From Massilia varians (GTDB lineage Bacteria; Pseudomonadota; Gammaproteobacteria; Burkholderiales; Burkholderiaceae_D), in the NCBI RefSeq assembly GCF_027923905.1, contig NZ_AP026966.1:744001-808000 (forward strand): DNA of 64,000 nt. The letters are read 5' to 3'. The notes below the pieces were generated by a model. The model searched no databases, was not told the DNA's origin, and saw nothing but the letters and a program-made list of their open reading frames with translations. Within the stretch, counting starts at the first letter, position 1. Each line of letters starts with the position of its first letter. Shown here in pieces: positions 1-10,428 of the stretch. A program made the position numbers and the translations under genes.

Positions 1-1083
1 TGGTTCGCGCGCTCGCTGGCGGCGCGCCTGGGCGACGGCTACGGCATCAGCTCGGCGGCCAACCGTCCGGCCTCGTGCGACATGCCGCACCAGCAGGCCG
101 TGCTCTACGGCCTGATCCGCACCCAATGGCACGGCGCCTGCGAAAGCCTGAACGTGCGCCTGCGCGACGGCGAGGAACTGCGCCTGTCGGTGCTGCCGCC
201 GCGCTCGGCGTTTACCGGCCCCGAAACCGACTACCGCGTCACCATCGGCCTGTTCCTGCTCAGCATCGCCGCGCTCGCCTACGTGGTGGCGCGCATGACC
301 ACCCGTCCGCTGAAAGTGCTGGCGCGCGCCGCCCAGGACCTGGGCCACGACATCAATCGCGCGCCGCTCGCCTTGAGCGGCGCCAGCGAGATCCGTCAGG
401 CCAGCGCCGCCTTCAATGCGATGCAGGCGCGGATCCGCCAGTACATCTTTCAGCGTACCCAGATGCTGGCGGCGATCACGCATGACCTGCAGACGCCGCT
501 GACCCGCATGCGCCTGCGCCTTGAAAAGGTGCCGGACGTCGAGCTGCAGGAACGCCTGATCGGCGACCTGTCGGCCATGCAGGCCATGGTGCGCGAAGGC
601 CTGGTGCTGGCGCGCAGCATGGACACCACCGAGAACATGCAGATGCTGGACCTCGATTCGCTGCTGGAAGCCGTGTGCGCCGACGCCGTCGACGCCGGCC
701 AGCAGGTGACGCTCAAGGGGCAGGCCAGCATGGCCCTGCTGGGCCGGCCGCTGGACCTGCGCCGCTGCCTCGGCAACCTGATCGACAACGCGGTGAAGTA
801 CGGCCGCGACGTACGGGTCTGCGTCGACCGCATCAACGGCGCGGCCCGCATCCGTATCCGCGACAGCGGCCCCGGCATCCCCGCGGCAGAGCTGGGCCGG
901 GTGTTCGATCCGTTCTACCGCGTCGAAACCTCGCGTTCGCGCGAGTCCGGCGGCACCGGCCTGGGCCTGACCATCGCCCGCAACATCGCCGAACAGCATG
1001 GCGGCAGCATCGCGCTGGCCAACCATCCGGAAGGCGGACTGGAAGTGACTCTGGTACTGCCGGAGTATTACCCGAACAAATAA
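1..1083 (+). CDS. Sensor histidine kinase, 5' end outside window
   Basis: The frame is open from base 1 and ends at TAA 1081-1083, so the N-terminus, probably one membrane helix and part of the periplasmic domain, lies upstream. A transmembrane helix (VTIGLFLLSIAALAYVVA) is followed by a HAMP-like linker, the phospho-acceptor box ITHDLQTPLTRMR, the N box LIDNAVKYG, and the G boxes DSGPGIP and GGTGLGLTIA. This is the architecture of an EnvZ-like OmpR-partner kinase that autophosphorylates on His and passes phosphate to a response regulator, expected just upstream. The RND efflux pair begins 155 bp downstream on the same strand, so control of that pump is plausible but not shown. The ligand cannot be told from this portion. 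Confidence 0.93.
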   Translation, partial: WFARSLAARLGDGYGISSAANRPASCDMPHQQAVLYGLIRTQWHGACESLNVRLRDGEELRLSVLPPRSAFTGPETDYRVTIGLFLLSIAALAYVVARMTTRPLKVLARAAQDLGHDINRAPLALSGASEIRQASAAFNAMQARIRQYIFQRTQMLAAITHDLQTPLTRMRLRLEKVPDVELQERLIGDLSAMQAMVREGLVLARSMDTTENMQMLDLDSLLEAVCADAVDAGQQVTLKGQASMALLGRPLDLRRCLGNLIDNAVKYGRDVRVCVDRINGAARIRIRDSGPGIPAAELGRVFDPFYRVETSRSRESGGTGLGLTIARNIAEQHGGSIALANHPEGGLEVTLVLPEYYPNK

Positions 1084-1237
1084 GGGACAGACAAAGCGCA
1101 AGCTTGTGATCACACCATCGTGGATACACAATCTTGAAACATGGCCGCGCGAGAATGCAGCACCGCGTATTTTGCGCACGCGCGGATAACACAAGCACAA
1201 GAGAAAGAGCCGCAGGGACTGGCGGCAAGGGACGAAC

Positions 1238-2434
1238 ATGAAAAAGAAGAATGCGGGATGGATTGTCGGTGTCGTGGCGCTGGCCGTCGCCGGCGCCTGG
1301 TACCTGAACAAGGGTGACGGTGCCCACGCCGACAATGGACAAGGCGGCAAGGGGCCGGGCGGCAAGGGCGGCATGCCGCCGACCACCGTCAACGTGGTGG
1401 CGCCGCAGCGCCAGGACGTGGGCGTGGAACTGTCCGCCAACGGCACCGTGACCCCGGTCCGTACCGTCGACCTGCATCCGCAGACCACCGCCACCATCCG
1501 CCAGGTCCACATCCGCGAAGGCCAGTTCGTCAAGGAAGGCCAGGTCATGTTCTCGCTCGACGACCGCGCCGACCGCGCCAACGTCGCCCGCGCCGAAGCG
1601 CAGGTGGCGCAGAACCGCGCCACCCTGGCCGACCTCGAGCGCCAGTACAAGCGCAGCCAGGAGCTCGCGGCCCAGAATTTCCTGTCCCAGAGCGCGGTCG
1701 ACTCCCTCAAGAGCCAGGTCGAGGCGGCGCGTGCGCTGGTGGCAAGCAATGCCGCGGCCGCGCGCGCCAGCCAGGTCAGCGCCAGCTACACCACCATCCG
1801 CGCCCCGATGTCGGGCCGCGTCGGCGCCATCGACATCCATCCGGGCGCCCTTGTGCAGCCGGCCACGTCCCTGACCACCATCACCCAGCTCGACCCGATC
1901 GACGTCTCCTTCAACATGCCGGAGTCAAGCCTCGGCGCACTGCTGACGGCCCAGCGTGCCGGCAAGGTGGCGGTGCAGGCCAGCACCGGACCCGAGGCCA
2001 AGCCGGTCACCGGCGAGCTGAAATTCGTGGACAACGCGGTCGACCCGGCCGCCGGCACCATCCGCGTGAAGGCCCAGTTCGCCAACCCGGACGCGATGCT
2101 GTGGCCGGGCCAGTACGTGACCACCCGCGTCACCACGCAGATCATCCGCGACGCCGTCGTGATCCCGCAGAACGCCATCATCACCAGCACCCAGGGCACC
2201 TTCGTGTACGTGGTGGGCGAGGGCAACGAGGCGAAACAGGTCAAGGTGGCGCGCCTGCACGGCTTCGGCGAGTATGCTGCCGTGACCGGCCTGACCGGCA
2301 ACGAGAAGGTCATCACCGAAGGCAAGCAGAATCTGCGTCCGGGCGGCAAGGTGCGCCCGGCTGGCGCCAAGCCCCAGGATGCAGCCGCATCGAACGCAGC
2401 GATGCCGGCCGCACAGAAGGGTGACAAGGCATGA
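1238..2434 (+). CDS. RND efflux periplasmic adaptor subunit (MdtA/AcrA type)
   Basis: This 398-residue membrane-fusion protein links an inner-membrane RND pump to an outer-membrane channel. An N-terminal hydrophobic anchor (WIVGVVALAVAGAWYL) precedes a Gly-rich linker. Next come the lipoyl half-motif (IRQVHIREGQFVKEGQVMF), a long Ala/Gln-rich alpha-helical hairpin (roughly residues 105-175), the second lipoyl half (TIRAPMSGRVGAIDIHPG), and beta-barrel and membrane-proximal domains. The ATG at 1238 follows an AAGG ribosome site. The stop overlaps the permease start by 4 bp (ATGA), so the two are translationally coupled. No outer-membrane factor gene follows; an unlinked TolC-like channel is the likely partner. 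Substrate unknown. Confidence 0.95.
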   Translation: MKKKNAGWIVGVVALAVAGAWYLNKGDGAHADNGQGGKGPGGKGGMPPTTVNVVAPQRQDVGVELSANGTVTPVRTVDLHPQTTATIRQVHIREGQFVKEGQVMFSLDDRADRANVARAEAQVAQNRATLADLERQYKRSQELAAQNFLSQSAVDSLKSQVEAARALVASNAAAARASQVSASYTTIRAPMSGRVGAIDIHPGALVQPATSLTTITQLDPIDVSFNMPESSLGALLTAQRAGKVAVQASTGPEAKPVTGELKFVDNAVDPAAGTIRVKAQFANPDAMLWPGQYVTTRVTTQIIRDAVVIPQNAIITSTQGTFVYVVGEGNEAKQVKVARLHGFGEYAAVTGLTGNEKVITEGKQNLRPGGKVRPAGAKPQDAAASNAAMPAAQKGDKA

Positions 2435-5400
2435 ACCTGTCCGAACTGTGTATCCGCCGTCCCGTGATGGTGGTGCTGATGTCGATCAGCCTGGTGCTGG
2501 TCGGCGTCCTGGCCTACATGCACATCCCGGTCGCGGCGTTGCCGAGCTATAACACGCCGGTCATCAACGTCAACGCCAACCTGCCGGGCGCCAGCCCGGA
2601 GAACATGGCCTCGTCGGTCGCGCTGCCGCTGGAAAAGCAGTTCGCGACCATCGCCGGCATCAAGATGATCAGCTCGACGAACACGCAGGGCAACACCTCG
2701 CTGACGCTCGAGTTCGACGAATCGATCGACGTCAACGAAGCCGCCGTCGACGTGCAGGCCGCGCTGCTGCAGGTGCAGCGCCAGCTGCCGCAGGAGATGA
2801 CCGACCTGCCGTCCTACCGCAAGATCAATCCGGCCGACTCCCCGATCCTGTTCATGCACATGACCTCGCCGTCAATGGACTTGTCGGAGCTGAACGACTA
2901 CGCGGAAAACCTGGTCTCGCCGGCGATCTCGACCCTGCCGGGCATTGCCCAGGTGACGGTCAACGGCGGCAAGCGCTTCGCAGTGCGGGTGCGTGCCCAG
3001 CATGACCTGATGAACGCACGCAATATCTCGATGTCGGAACTGGCCACCGCGCTGCGTTCGGCCAACTCGATCACCCCGCTCGGCATCCTGGACGGCCCCA
3101 GCCAGACCCTGACCATCCAGGGCGGCGGCCAGCTGATGCGCGCCGCCGACTTCGCCGGCCTGATCGTCGCCACCCGCGACGGCCTGCCGGTGCGCCTGCG
3201 CGACATCGCCCAGGTCGAGGACAGCTACCAGTCGGTCAAGGCCACCGGCAGCCTGAACGGCGAACGCTCGATCGTGCTGATGGTGCAGCGCCAGCCGAAC
3301 GCCAACACCGTGCAGGTGGTCGACTCGGTGCGCGCACTGATGCCGCGTTTCGAAACCCAGCTGCCGCAGTCGATCAAGATCCACCTGGTCAACGACCGCT
3401 CGGACTCGATCCGCGAGGCGATCCACGACGTCAACCTGACCCTGGCCGGCACCGTCGTGCTGGTCATCCTGGTGATCTTCCTGTTCCTGCACCGCCTGAC
3501 CGCGACCTTCATCCCGGCCGTCACGGTGCCGATCTCGCTGCTGGGCGCGCTCTCGCTGCTGTACGCCTTCGGCTACAGCCTCGACAACATCTCGCTGCTC
3601 GGCATCACGCTGGCGGTCGGCCTGGTGGTCGACGACGCCATCGTGGTGCTGGAAAACATCGTGCGCCACATGGAAATGGGCAAGAAGCCGATGCAGGCGG
3701 CCCTGGTCGGCTCGCGCGAAATGGGCTTCACCATCATCTCGATCTCGATCTCGCTGGTGGCGGTGTTCATTCCGATCTTCTTCATGCCGGGCGTGATCGG
3801 CCTGCTGTTCCGCGAATTCGCCGTAATCGTCGGCCTGGCCGTGCTGGTCTCGGCCGTGGTGTCGCTGACCCTGGTGCCGATGCTGTGCTCGCGCCTGATC
3901 AAGCATGGCGGCCACGTCGATCCGAAAGAAATGTCCTGGGTCGGCCGCCGCTTCGAAGCGATGTTCACCAATGTGCGCGACGGCTACGGCCGCACCCTGG
4001 ACATGGCGCTGCGCCACCGTTTCCTGGTGCTGATGCTGGCGCTCGGCACCTTCGTGCTGACCGCCGTGCTGTACATGACCATGCCGAAGGGCTTCTTCCC
4101 TGAAGAAGACATCGGCCAGCTGCGCGTGACCGTCGAGGCTTCGGAAGACACTTCCTCGGTGGCGCTGCAGAAGCTGCAGGCCCAGGTGGTGGATATCGTG
4201 CGCGCCAACCCGCACGTGAAGGACGTGACCTCGTTCACCGGCGGCGGCAATACCGGCCGCATGTTCCTGGTGCTGAAGCCGCGCAGCGAGCGCCCGCCGA
4301 TGCCGGAAGTGGTCGACGCCCTGCGCAAGGCCACCCGCCAGGTGGCAGGCGTGCAGGTGTTCATGTCGCCGGTGCAGAACCTGCAGCTGGGCGGACGCCA
4401 GTCCAAGAGCCGCTACCAGTACACGCTGCAGAGCGTGTCGGGCGGCGAGATCGGCGGCTGGGCCGAGCAGTTCCTGGAGCGCATGCGCGCCGACCAGCGC
4501 TTCCGCGACGTCACCAGCGACTCGCAGAACAAGGCGCTGCAGGCCACCATCGACATCGACCGCGACAAGGCCGCGCTGCTGGGCGTCGAAATGGCCGACA
4601 TCCGCACCGTGCTGTACGCGTCCTTCGGCGAGCGCCAGGTCTCGACCATCTACTCGACCGCGGCCAGCTACTACGTGATCCTGGAAGCGGCGGCTGCCGA
4701 CCGCTACTACGACGAAGCGCTGTCGCGCGTCTCGGTGCGTTCCAAGAAAGGCGACCTGGTCAAGCTGTCCAGCTTCGCCACGGTCAAGCGCACGGTCGGC
4801 CCGCTGGCGGTCAACCACCAGGGCCAGCTGCAGGCGATCACGCTGTCCTTCAACCTGGCGCCGGGCGTGCCGCTCGGCGACGCCACCGCCGCCATCGAGC
4901 AGATGGGCCGCGACATGAAGCTGCCGGCCTCGATCATCACCAACTACGGCGGCGACGCGGCGGTGTTCAAGGACACCCAGTCGAGCCAGCTCATCCTGAT
5001 CATCACCGCCATCGGCGTGATCTACGTGCTGCTGGGCGTGCTGTACGAGAGCTACATCCACCCGATCACCATCCTGGCCGGCCTGCCGTCCGCCGCGGTG
5101 GGGGCGCTGCTGACGCTGTGGATGTTCGACATGGACCTGACCCTGATCGCGATGATCGGTATCCTGATGCTGATCGGTATCGTCAAGAAGAACGCGATCA
5201 TGATGATCGACTTCGCCCTCGACGCCCAGCGCAACGGGGGCATGAGTCCCCAGGACGCGATCCGCGAAGCCTGCATCCTGCGCTTCCGCCCGATCCTGAT
5301 GACCACGCTGGCCGCGATGATGGGCGCGCTGCCGATCGCGCTGGGCATCGGCGCCGGCGCCGAGCTGCGCCAGCCGCTGGGCCTGGCCGTGGTCGGCGGC

Positions 5401-5523
5401 CTGATCTTCTCGCAGGTGATCACCCTGTACATCACTCCGGTCATCTACCTGTACCTGGACAAGTACAGCGGCACCGGTCCGATGACGGACCGCCAGCTGG
5501 CCAAGCTGGAAGCAGCGCACTGA
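2431..5523 (+). CDS. RND efflux transporter permease (AcrB/MdtB/MexF family)
   Basis: The 1030-residue length is typical of hydrophobe/amphiphile efflux (HAE1) pumps: 12 helices with two large periplasmic loops. The N-terminus (ELCIRRPVMVVLMSISLVLV) is the first helix. The proton-relay Asp pair is visible in TM4 (AVGLVVDDAIVVLEN), and the C-terminal half repeats the pattern, ending with the TM11-12 segments (MGALPIALGIGAGAELRQPL). It exports drugs or other amphiphiles by proton antiport with the adaptor encoded immediately upstream. It is complete, with no frameshift. The substrate cannot be predicted from sequence alone. Confidence 0.96.
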   Translation: MNLSELCIRRPVMVVLMSISLVLVGVLAYMHIPVAALPSYNTPVINVNANLPGASPENMASSVALPLEKQFATIAGIKMISSTNTQGNTSLTLEFDESIDVNEAAVDVQAALLQVQRQLPQEMTDLPSYRKINPADSPILFMHMTSPSMDLSELNDYAENLVSPAISTLPGIAQVTVNGGKRFAVRVRAQHDLMNARNISMSELATALRSANSITPLGILDGPSQTLTIQGGGQLMRAADFAGLIVATRDGLPVRLRDIAQVEDSYQSVKATGSLNGERSIVLMVQRQPNANTVQVVDSVRALMPRFETQLPQSIKIHLVNDRSDSIREAIHDVNLTLAGTVVLVILVIFLFLHRLTATFIPAVTVPISLLGALSLLYAFGYSLDNISLLGITLAVGLVVDDAIVVLENIVRHMEMGKKPMQAALVGSREMGFTIISISISLVAVFIPIFFMPGVIGLLFREFAVIVGLAVLVSAVVSLTLVPMLCSRLIKHGGHVDPKEMSWVGRRFEAMFTNVRDGYGRTLDMALRHRFLVLMLALGTFVLTAVLYMTMPKGFFPEEDIGQLRVTVEASEDTSSVALQKLQAQVVDIVRANPHVKDVTSFTGGGNTGRMFLVLKPRSERPPMPEVVDALRKATRQVAGVQVFMSPVQNLQLGGRQSKSRYQYTLQSVSGGEIGGWAEQFLERMRADQRFRDVTSDSQNKALQATIDIDRDKAALLGVEMADIRTVLYASFGERQVSTIYSTAASYYVILEAAAADRYYDEALSRVSVRSKKGDLVKLSSFATVKRTVGPLAVNHQGQLQAITLSFNLAPGVPLGDATAAIEQMGRDMKLPASIITNYGGDAAVFKDTQSSQLILIITAIGVIYVLLGVLYESYIHPITILAGLPSAAVGALLTLWMFDMDLTLIAMIGILMLIGIVKKNAIMMIDFALDAQRNGGMSPQDAIREACILRFRPILMTTLAAMMGALPIALGIGAGAELRQPLGLAVVGGLIFSQVITLYITPVIYLYLDKYSGTGPMTDRQLAKLEAAH

Positions 5524-5530
5524 TGCGCCC

Positions 5531-5554
5531 GGCAGGCGGATGCGTCCGCCTGCC
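5531..5554. other. Perfect 10-bp hairpin after the efflux operon
   Basis: The arms GGCAGGCGGA and TCCGCCTGCC are exactly complementary around a TGCG loop, 8 bp past the permease stop. No T-run follows, so it is not a canonical intrinsic terminator. It may protect the 3' end of the message or act with Rho. The rest of the gap to the next gene shows nothing further. Confidence 0.5.
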
Positions 5555-5698
5555 TGAAACATCTCGTAACATCCTCCCCGCGAAACCCGGGTAATCTGTG
5601 TTGCCCTTTAAGTACTTCCAAAGTGCGCAGGCGCCGCAAAACGGTTAGACTGCGGCTCTCGCAGTATTGATAGACGCCGATCAGGAACCCGTTCGACC

Positions 5699-6610
5699 TT
5701 GCGTGACCATTCCCACATCTACGACGAGCACAGCGACGTGTGCACGCACTGCGGGCAGCCGCTGCCGATGCAGGGCCGCCCCGTGCTCACGTACGGCCGC
5801 CAGGGACCGAACCGTCCGGCGCTGGTCGGCGCGATCCTGCTGCACGTGCTGCTGGTCGTGATCTGGCTGTTCCAGCCCGACAAGGACGCGAAGCAGGCCA
5901 AGCCGGCCTCGGGCGACGAGGGCAAGGTGGTCTACGTCGCACCGATGCAACAAAAAGAGGCGGAGGCGCCGCGCCAGCAGGCCCCCAAACCCTTGCCCAT
6001 GCCGTCCATTCCGGTGCCCAAGCAGGAGCGCATCGAGATCGCACGCCTGCCGGACACGATCACGACCCCGCCGGAAGAGCCGGTCAAGGAAACCAAGCCG
6101 CCGCAGAAATTCGACGAGCAAAAACCCGTCGACATGCAGGACTTCATCAACGCCAAGCGCCGCCAGCGCGGCGCGGCGACCGGCAGCGAGCAGCCGTCGG
6201 CCGAGGAAAGCGATGCGGCCAAGGGCATGCGCAATGCGCTGGCCAACATCGCCGCCATCAACGGCCGCGGCCGCGAAGACCGCAACGAGAGCGGCGGCGT
6301 GTTCTCGGTGTCGAACAAGACCTTCCACAGCATGGACCTGAAGTTCCGCGGCTGGAACCCGAACTTCCAGCGCCGCTGGCTGACGCAGGTCACGGTGGAG
6401 CAGGGCAGCGAGCCCGACATCGAGATCGCCGTGGTCAAGAAGATGATCGAGCTGATCCGTCGCGAAAAGACCGGCGACTTCGAGTGGGATTCGCACCGTC
6501 TCGGACGCATCGTCAAGCTGAGCGCGCGCCCGCAGGATACCGACCAGCTGATGACCTTCCTGTTCAAGGAAATGTTCCCGGAATACAAGCCGCCACCGCA
6601 GTGGCGCTAA
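5699..6610 (+). CDS. Hypothetical single-pass membrane protein with Cys motif and TonB-like linker
   Basis: The product is 303 residues if it starts at TTG 5699; an AGGA lies 12 nt upstream, a loose spacing. The next ATG (5768) would remove the Cys-x-x-Cys (VCTHCGQPL), so the TTG is preferred. Layout: a short cytoplasmic N-terminus with a half zinc-knuckle, one helix (ALVGAILLHVLLVVIWLF), then a Lys/Pro/Glu-rich stretch (residues about 75-150) like the periplasm-spanning part of TonB or TolA. A folded C-terminal domain of about 100 residues follows (from SVSNKTFHSMDLKF). The C-terminal domain is not one I recognise, and no TonB-box partner genes are next to it. An envelope-spanning role is inference. 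Confidence 0.75.
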   Translation: MRDHSHIYDEHSDVCTHCGQPLPMQGRPVLTYGRQGPNRPALVGAILLHVLLVVIWLFQPDKDAKQAKPASGDEGKVVYVAPMQQKEAEAPRQQAPKPLPMPSIPVPKQERIEIARLPDTITTPPEEPVKETKPPQKFDEQKPVDMQDFINAKRRQRGAATGSEQPSAEESDAAKGMRNALANIAAINGRGREDRNESGGVFSVSNKTFHSMDLKFRGWNPNFQRRWLTQVTVEQGSEPDIEIAVVKKMIELIRREKTGDFEWDSHRLGRIVKLSARPQDTDQLMTFLFKEMFPEYKPPPQWR

Positions 6611-6672
6611 ACCCTTGCTGAGCTTGTTCTTGCCCATACGGCCACACTGGTGGACCGTTTAGGCTGAGGTCA

Positions 6673-6720
6673 TGCCCCTATTTAAACGGGGCACGATTTG
6701 CCTGGTATTTGGTCCAGGCA
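6673..6720 (+). promoter_or_regulatory. Two tandem TGCC..GGCA hairpins upstream of tyrosinase gene
   Basis: Inverted repeat 1 is TGCCCC/GGGGCA (6673-6678, 6688-6693). Inverted repeat 2 is TGCCTGG/CCAGGCA (6699-6705, 6714-6720). Both loops begin TATTT. They lie 5 bp apart, and the second ends 28 bp before the tyrosinase ATG. They could be a pair of operator sites or an RNA leader structure. The first could also help end the preceding transcript, though it has no T-run. Confidence 0.45.
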
Positions 6721-6748
6721 TTGTTCTTCACATCAACGGAGAGCACTT

Positions 6749-8443
6749 ATGACCGACAAGCACCACGAGGGTTTCAAGCAGTCGCGCCGCGCAGTCCTGA
6801 AGACGGCCGGCCTCGGCCTTTGCGCCGGCATGCTGCCGTTCGGCATGGCCCTGGCAGACGACAAGCAGCGTCGCTACCGCCGCTACAACGCGACCGGCAA
6901 GCATGGCAAGCGCATGCTCAAGAGCTATGCCAAGGCCGTGCGCGCCATGCTGGCGCTGCCGCCCGAGGACCCGCGCAACTGGTATCGCCAGGCCATCGTC
7001 CACACGATGGACTGCCCGCACGGCAACTGGTGGTTCCTGCCCTGGCACCGCGCCTACCTCGGCTGGTTCGAACAGATTTGCCGCGAGCTGAGCGGCGACC
7101 CGTACTTCGCCCTGCCGTACTGGGACTGGACCGTGGACCAGCAGGTGCCCGACGCCATGTTCGACGACGTGCTCGATCCCAACCACCCGGCCTACCTGGC
7201 CGGCCGCCAGGATTTCGAGCGCATGATCACGGGCGTGATCGCGGGCGCCGGCTACTGGTCGCTGCCCGGCAGCGGTTTCGATGGGCGCAGCCAGCTCGGC
7301 CAGCTGCTGTCGCGCCGCATCCGTTTCGAGCCGGACCTGCTGTTCGACATGGTGACGGATCCACGCGGCGGCATGTTCTTCGACCAGCCGGGCGCGCGCG
7401 GCATCCGGCGCGAGCAGCCGGGCTTCTCGCTGGCCACCGCGGATGCCGTCTCGCCCGCCACCATCCAGGCAGCGCTGGCGGCGCCCGACTTCATCGCCTT
7501 CGGCAGCGCCAAGACATCGAACCACCACACCAGCGCCGGCTTCGGCATCCTGGAAGCCCGCCCGCACAATTCGATCCACCGCTGCGTCGGTTCGCGCGAC
7601 TGCAATTTCGTCGAAGCGCGCGGTTTCATGACCGACATGCTGTCCCCGGTCGACCCGATTTTCTTCCTGCACCACAGCAATATGGACCGCCTGTGGGACG
7701 TGTGGACGCGCAAGCAGATGCAGCTCGGCCTGCCTTTCCTGCCGGCCGGCTACGAGCTGCGCACCGACCTGCCGGACGAGCAGAAATCCGCAGCGGAACG
7801 GGCCAGCGACTACTACCGCTGGGCGCGCGATCCGCTGCTGTTCTTCGTCAATGCCAAGGGCCAGCCCGTGAGCCAGACCCGGGCCGGGGACTATGCCTGG
7901 ATGACGCCGTTCGGCTACGACTACGAGCCCGGCTCGGGAGAGGATCTGATTCCCAGGTATGCCGTCGCGAGCCAGAACGGCAGGCGCGCCCGCGTCGTCG
8001 GCAGCGTGCAGCGGCGCGAGGTGTCCGAAGCCGCCCCGGCCAGCGCGGTGGCGCACCTGCCCGGCGCGACGATCGAGGCGGCGCGCACGGCCGGGCAGGT
8101 GCTGGTGGCGAACGTCACCCTGAACTTCCCGCAGATGTCGCACGACGCCTTCATGGTGATCCTGAACGGACCGGACGACCTGTCGCACGTGGATGCTTCC
8201 AGCCCCCACTACCTGGCCACCATCATGATGTTCGGCCACCGCGGCGCCCATGGCGCGCTGACCTACAGCCTGCCGCTGAGCGAAAAGCTGCGCCAGTTGC
8301 CGCCGGCGGACGGCAAGATCCGGCTGCGCGTCGTGCCGATGTGCGGGCCGGATTGCCACGAGCAGGGGCACGACCATCAGCATCACGACAAGGTCCATGG
8401 CGACGCGGTGGAACTGGTGGCGGTGAGCATCGAGGCCTACTGA
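6749..8443 (+). CDS. Tyrosinase (type-3 copper monophenol/diphenol oxidase), Tat-exported
   Basis: The protein has 564 residues from ATG 6749, which has a GGAGAG site 5 bp upstream. An in-frame start at 6698 would run through the two hairpins and lacks a ribosome site. A twin-arginine leader (SRRAVLKTAGLGLCAGM) points to export of the folded, copper-loaded enzyme. The CuA site is seen in HTMDCPHGNWWFLPWHRAYL with the partner WDWT, and the CuB site in HHSNMDRLWDVW. It oxidises phenols to quinones, giving melanin-like pigment. After the catalytic core there is a C-terminal extension of about 200 residues ending in a His-rich run (HEQGHDHQHHDKVHG) that could bind copper. No separate caddie protein gene is adjacent. 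Confidence 0.93.
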   Translation: MTDKHHEGFKQSRRAVLKTAGLGLCAGMLPFGMALADDKQRRYRRYNATGKHGKRMLKSYAKAVRAMLALPPEDPRNWYRQAIVHTMDCPHGNWWFLPWHRAYLGWFEQICRELSGDPYFALPYWDWTVDQQVPDAMFDDVLDPNHPAYLAGRQDFERMITGVIAGAGYWSLPGSGFDGRSQLGQLLSRRIRFEPDLLFDMVTDPRGGMFFDQPGARGIRREQPGFSLATADAVSPATIQAALAAPDFIAFGSAKTSNHHTSAGFGILEARPHNSIHRCVGSRDCNFVEARGFMTDMLSPVDPIFFLHHSNMDRLWDVWTRKQMQLGLPFLPAGYELRTDLPDEQKSAAERASDYYRWARDPLLFFVNAKGQPVSQTRAGDYAWMTPFGYDYEPGSGEDLIPRYAVASQNGRRARVVGSVQRREVSEAAPASAVAHLPGATIEAARTAGQVLVANVTLNFPQMSHDAFMVILNGPDDLSHVDASSPHYLATIMMFGHRGAHGALTYSLPLSEKLRQLPPADGKIRLRVVPMCGPDCHEQGHDHQHHDKVHGDAVELVAVSIEAY

Positions 8444-8466
8444 GCGGGCAGAGCGCCAGGCAATAA

Positions 8467-8502
8467 AAAACCGCGCCCGGTTCACACTCGGCGCGGTTTC
8501 TT
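8467..8502. terminator. Intrinsic terminator between tyrosinase and hemB
   Basis: AAACCGCGCC pairs with GGCGCGGTTT across a 12-base loop. An A-run lies on one side and T residues on the other, so it can serve both convergent genes. Confidence 0.85.
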
Positions 8503-8518
8503 CGTGGCAGGGGCTTGC

Positions 8519-9559
<1,041 letters not shown>

Positions 9560-10270
9560 TTATTCCGAATCCGAATCTTCGTCGGCGTCGTTCAGGGCCG
9601 CGTCGTCGCGGTCGAGCCCGAGCAGCTCGAGGATCTTGGCGTCCGCCTCCTCGATGCCGATGCGCTTGAGCGCCGAGAACAGCTGCACCGTGAAGGGGAA
9701 GCCTTCGCCGTCCTCGTCGACGTAGCTGTCGAGGATTTGCCGCGCCTGGCGCAGGGCGTTGGTCTTTTCGTTCTGGTTGAGCTTGTCGGCCTTGGTCAGG
9801 ATGCAGTGGATCGGCTTGCCGGTCGGGGCGAACCATTCCAGCATCTGCACGTCGAGGTCGGTGAAGGGGCGGCGCGAATCCATGATGAGGACCAGCGCGG
9901 CCAGCTGCTCGCGGCGCTGGACGTAGTCGCCCAGCAGCTTCTGCCAGTGCAGCTTGGCCGTGCCCGACACTTCGGCATAGCCGTAGCCCGGCAGGTCGAC
10001 CAGCAGCGCCTGGATCTCGTCAACGATGGTCGGGTCCTTGCGGTGCTGGCCCACGTGGGCGCCGCCGATCGAGAAATAGTTGATGTGCTGGGTGCGGCCA
10101 GGGGTCTTCGAGGCGAACGCCAGGCCCTTCTGGTTGGTGAGGATGTTGATCGCCGTGGATTTGCCCGCGTTCGAGCGCCCGGCGAAGGCGATTTCGGGAA
10201 CCTGGGTGCCCGGGAGATCGCGCAACTGATTAACGGTCGTGAAGAACCGGGCCTGCCAAAGTTTGGACAT
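9560..10270 (-). CDS. engB: Ribosome-biogenesis GTPase EngB/YsxC (YihA)
   Basis: This small TRAFAC GTPase is needed for 50S assembly and, in most bacteria, growth. G motifs are complete: [12 protein letters not shown] (G1), DLPGYGYA (G3), TKADK (G4). I start at ATG 10270 ([10 protein letters not shown]); a TTG 21 bp upstream is in frame but has no ribosome site. The acidic tail after residue 225 (DADEDSDSE) is longer than usual and probably unstructured. It is divergent from the cytochrome c4 gene; a 12-bp palindrome TATTGTACAATA at 10317-10328 between them contains a TACAAT hexamer on each strand. Confidence 0.95.
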   Translation of the reverse strand: MSKLWQARFFTTVNQLRDLPGTQVPEIAFAGRSNAGKSTAINILTNQKGLAFASKTPGRTQHINYFSIGGAHVGQHRKDPTIVDEIQALLVDLPGYGYAEVSGTAKLHWQKLLGDYVQRREQLAALVLIMDSRRPFTDLDVQMLEWFAPTGKPIHCILTKADKLNQNEKTNALRQARQILDSYVDEDGEGFPFTVQLFSALKRIGIEEADAKILELLGLDRDDAALNDADEDSDSE

Positions 10271-10428
10271 AAGGGAAGGTGTAAATGACAACGAAATGGC
10301 GATGGGGAAACAAAGCTATTGTACAATAAGGGGTTCATTGATGCTCCGCTCAGGGGGCGCCAGTAAGGCCGCTGCACTGTTTCACTGTAAATTCCAAAAT
10401 CTGTTTTTGACTTTTTCAGGGTGCTTGT

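Noticed and set aside
5531..5554. Intrinsic terminator after the efflux genes
   Set aside because: Perfect hairpin but no T-run; kept only as a hairpin.
2872..5562. 896-codon minus-strand frame opposite the RND permease
   Set aside because: Mirror of the permease codon bias (His/Gln/Asp rich), no start signal or recognisable domain.
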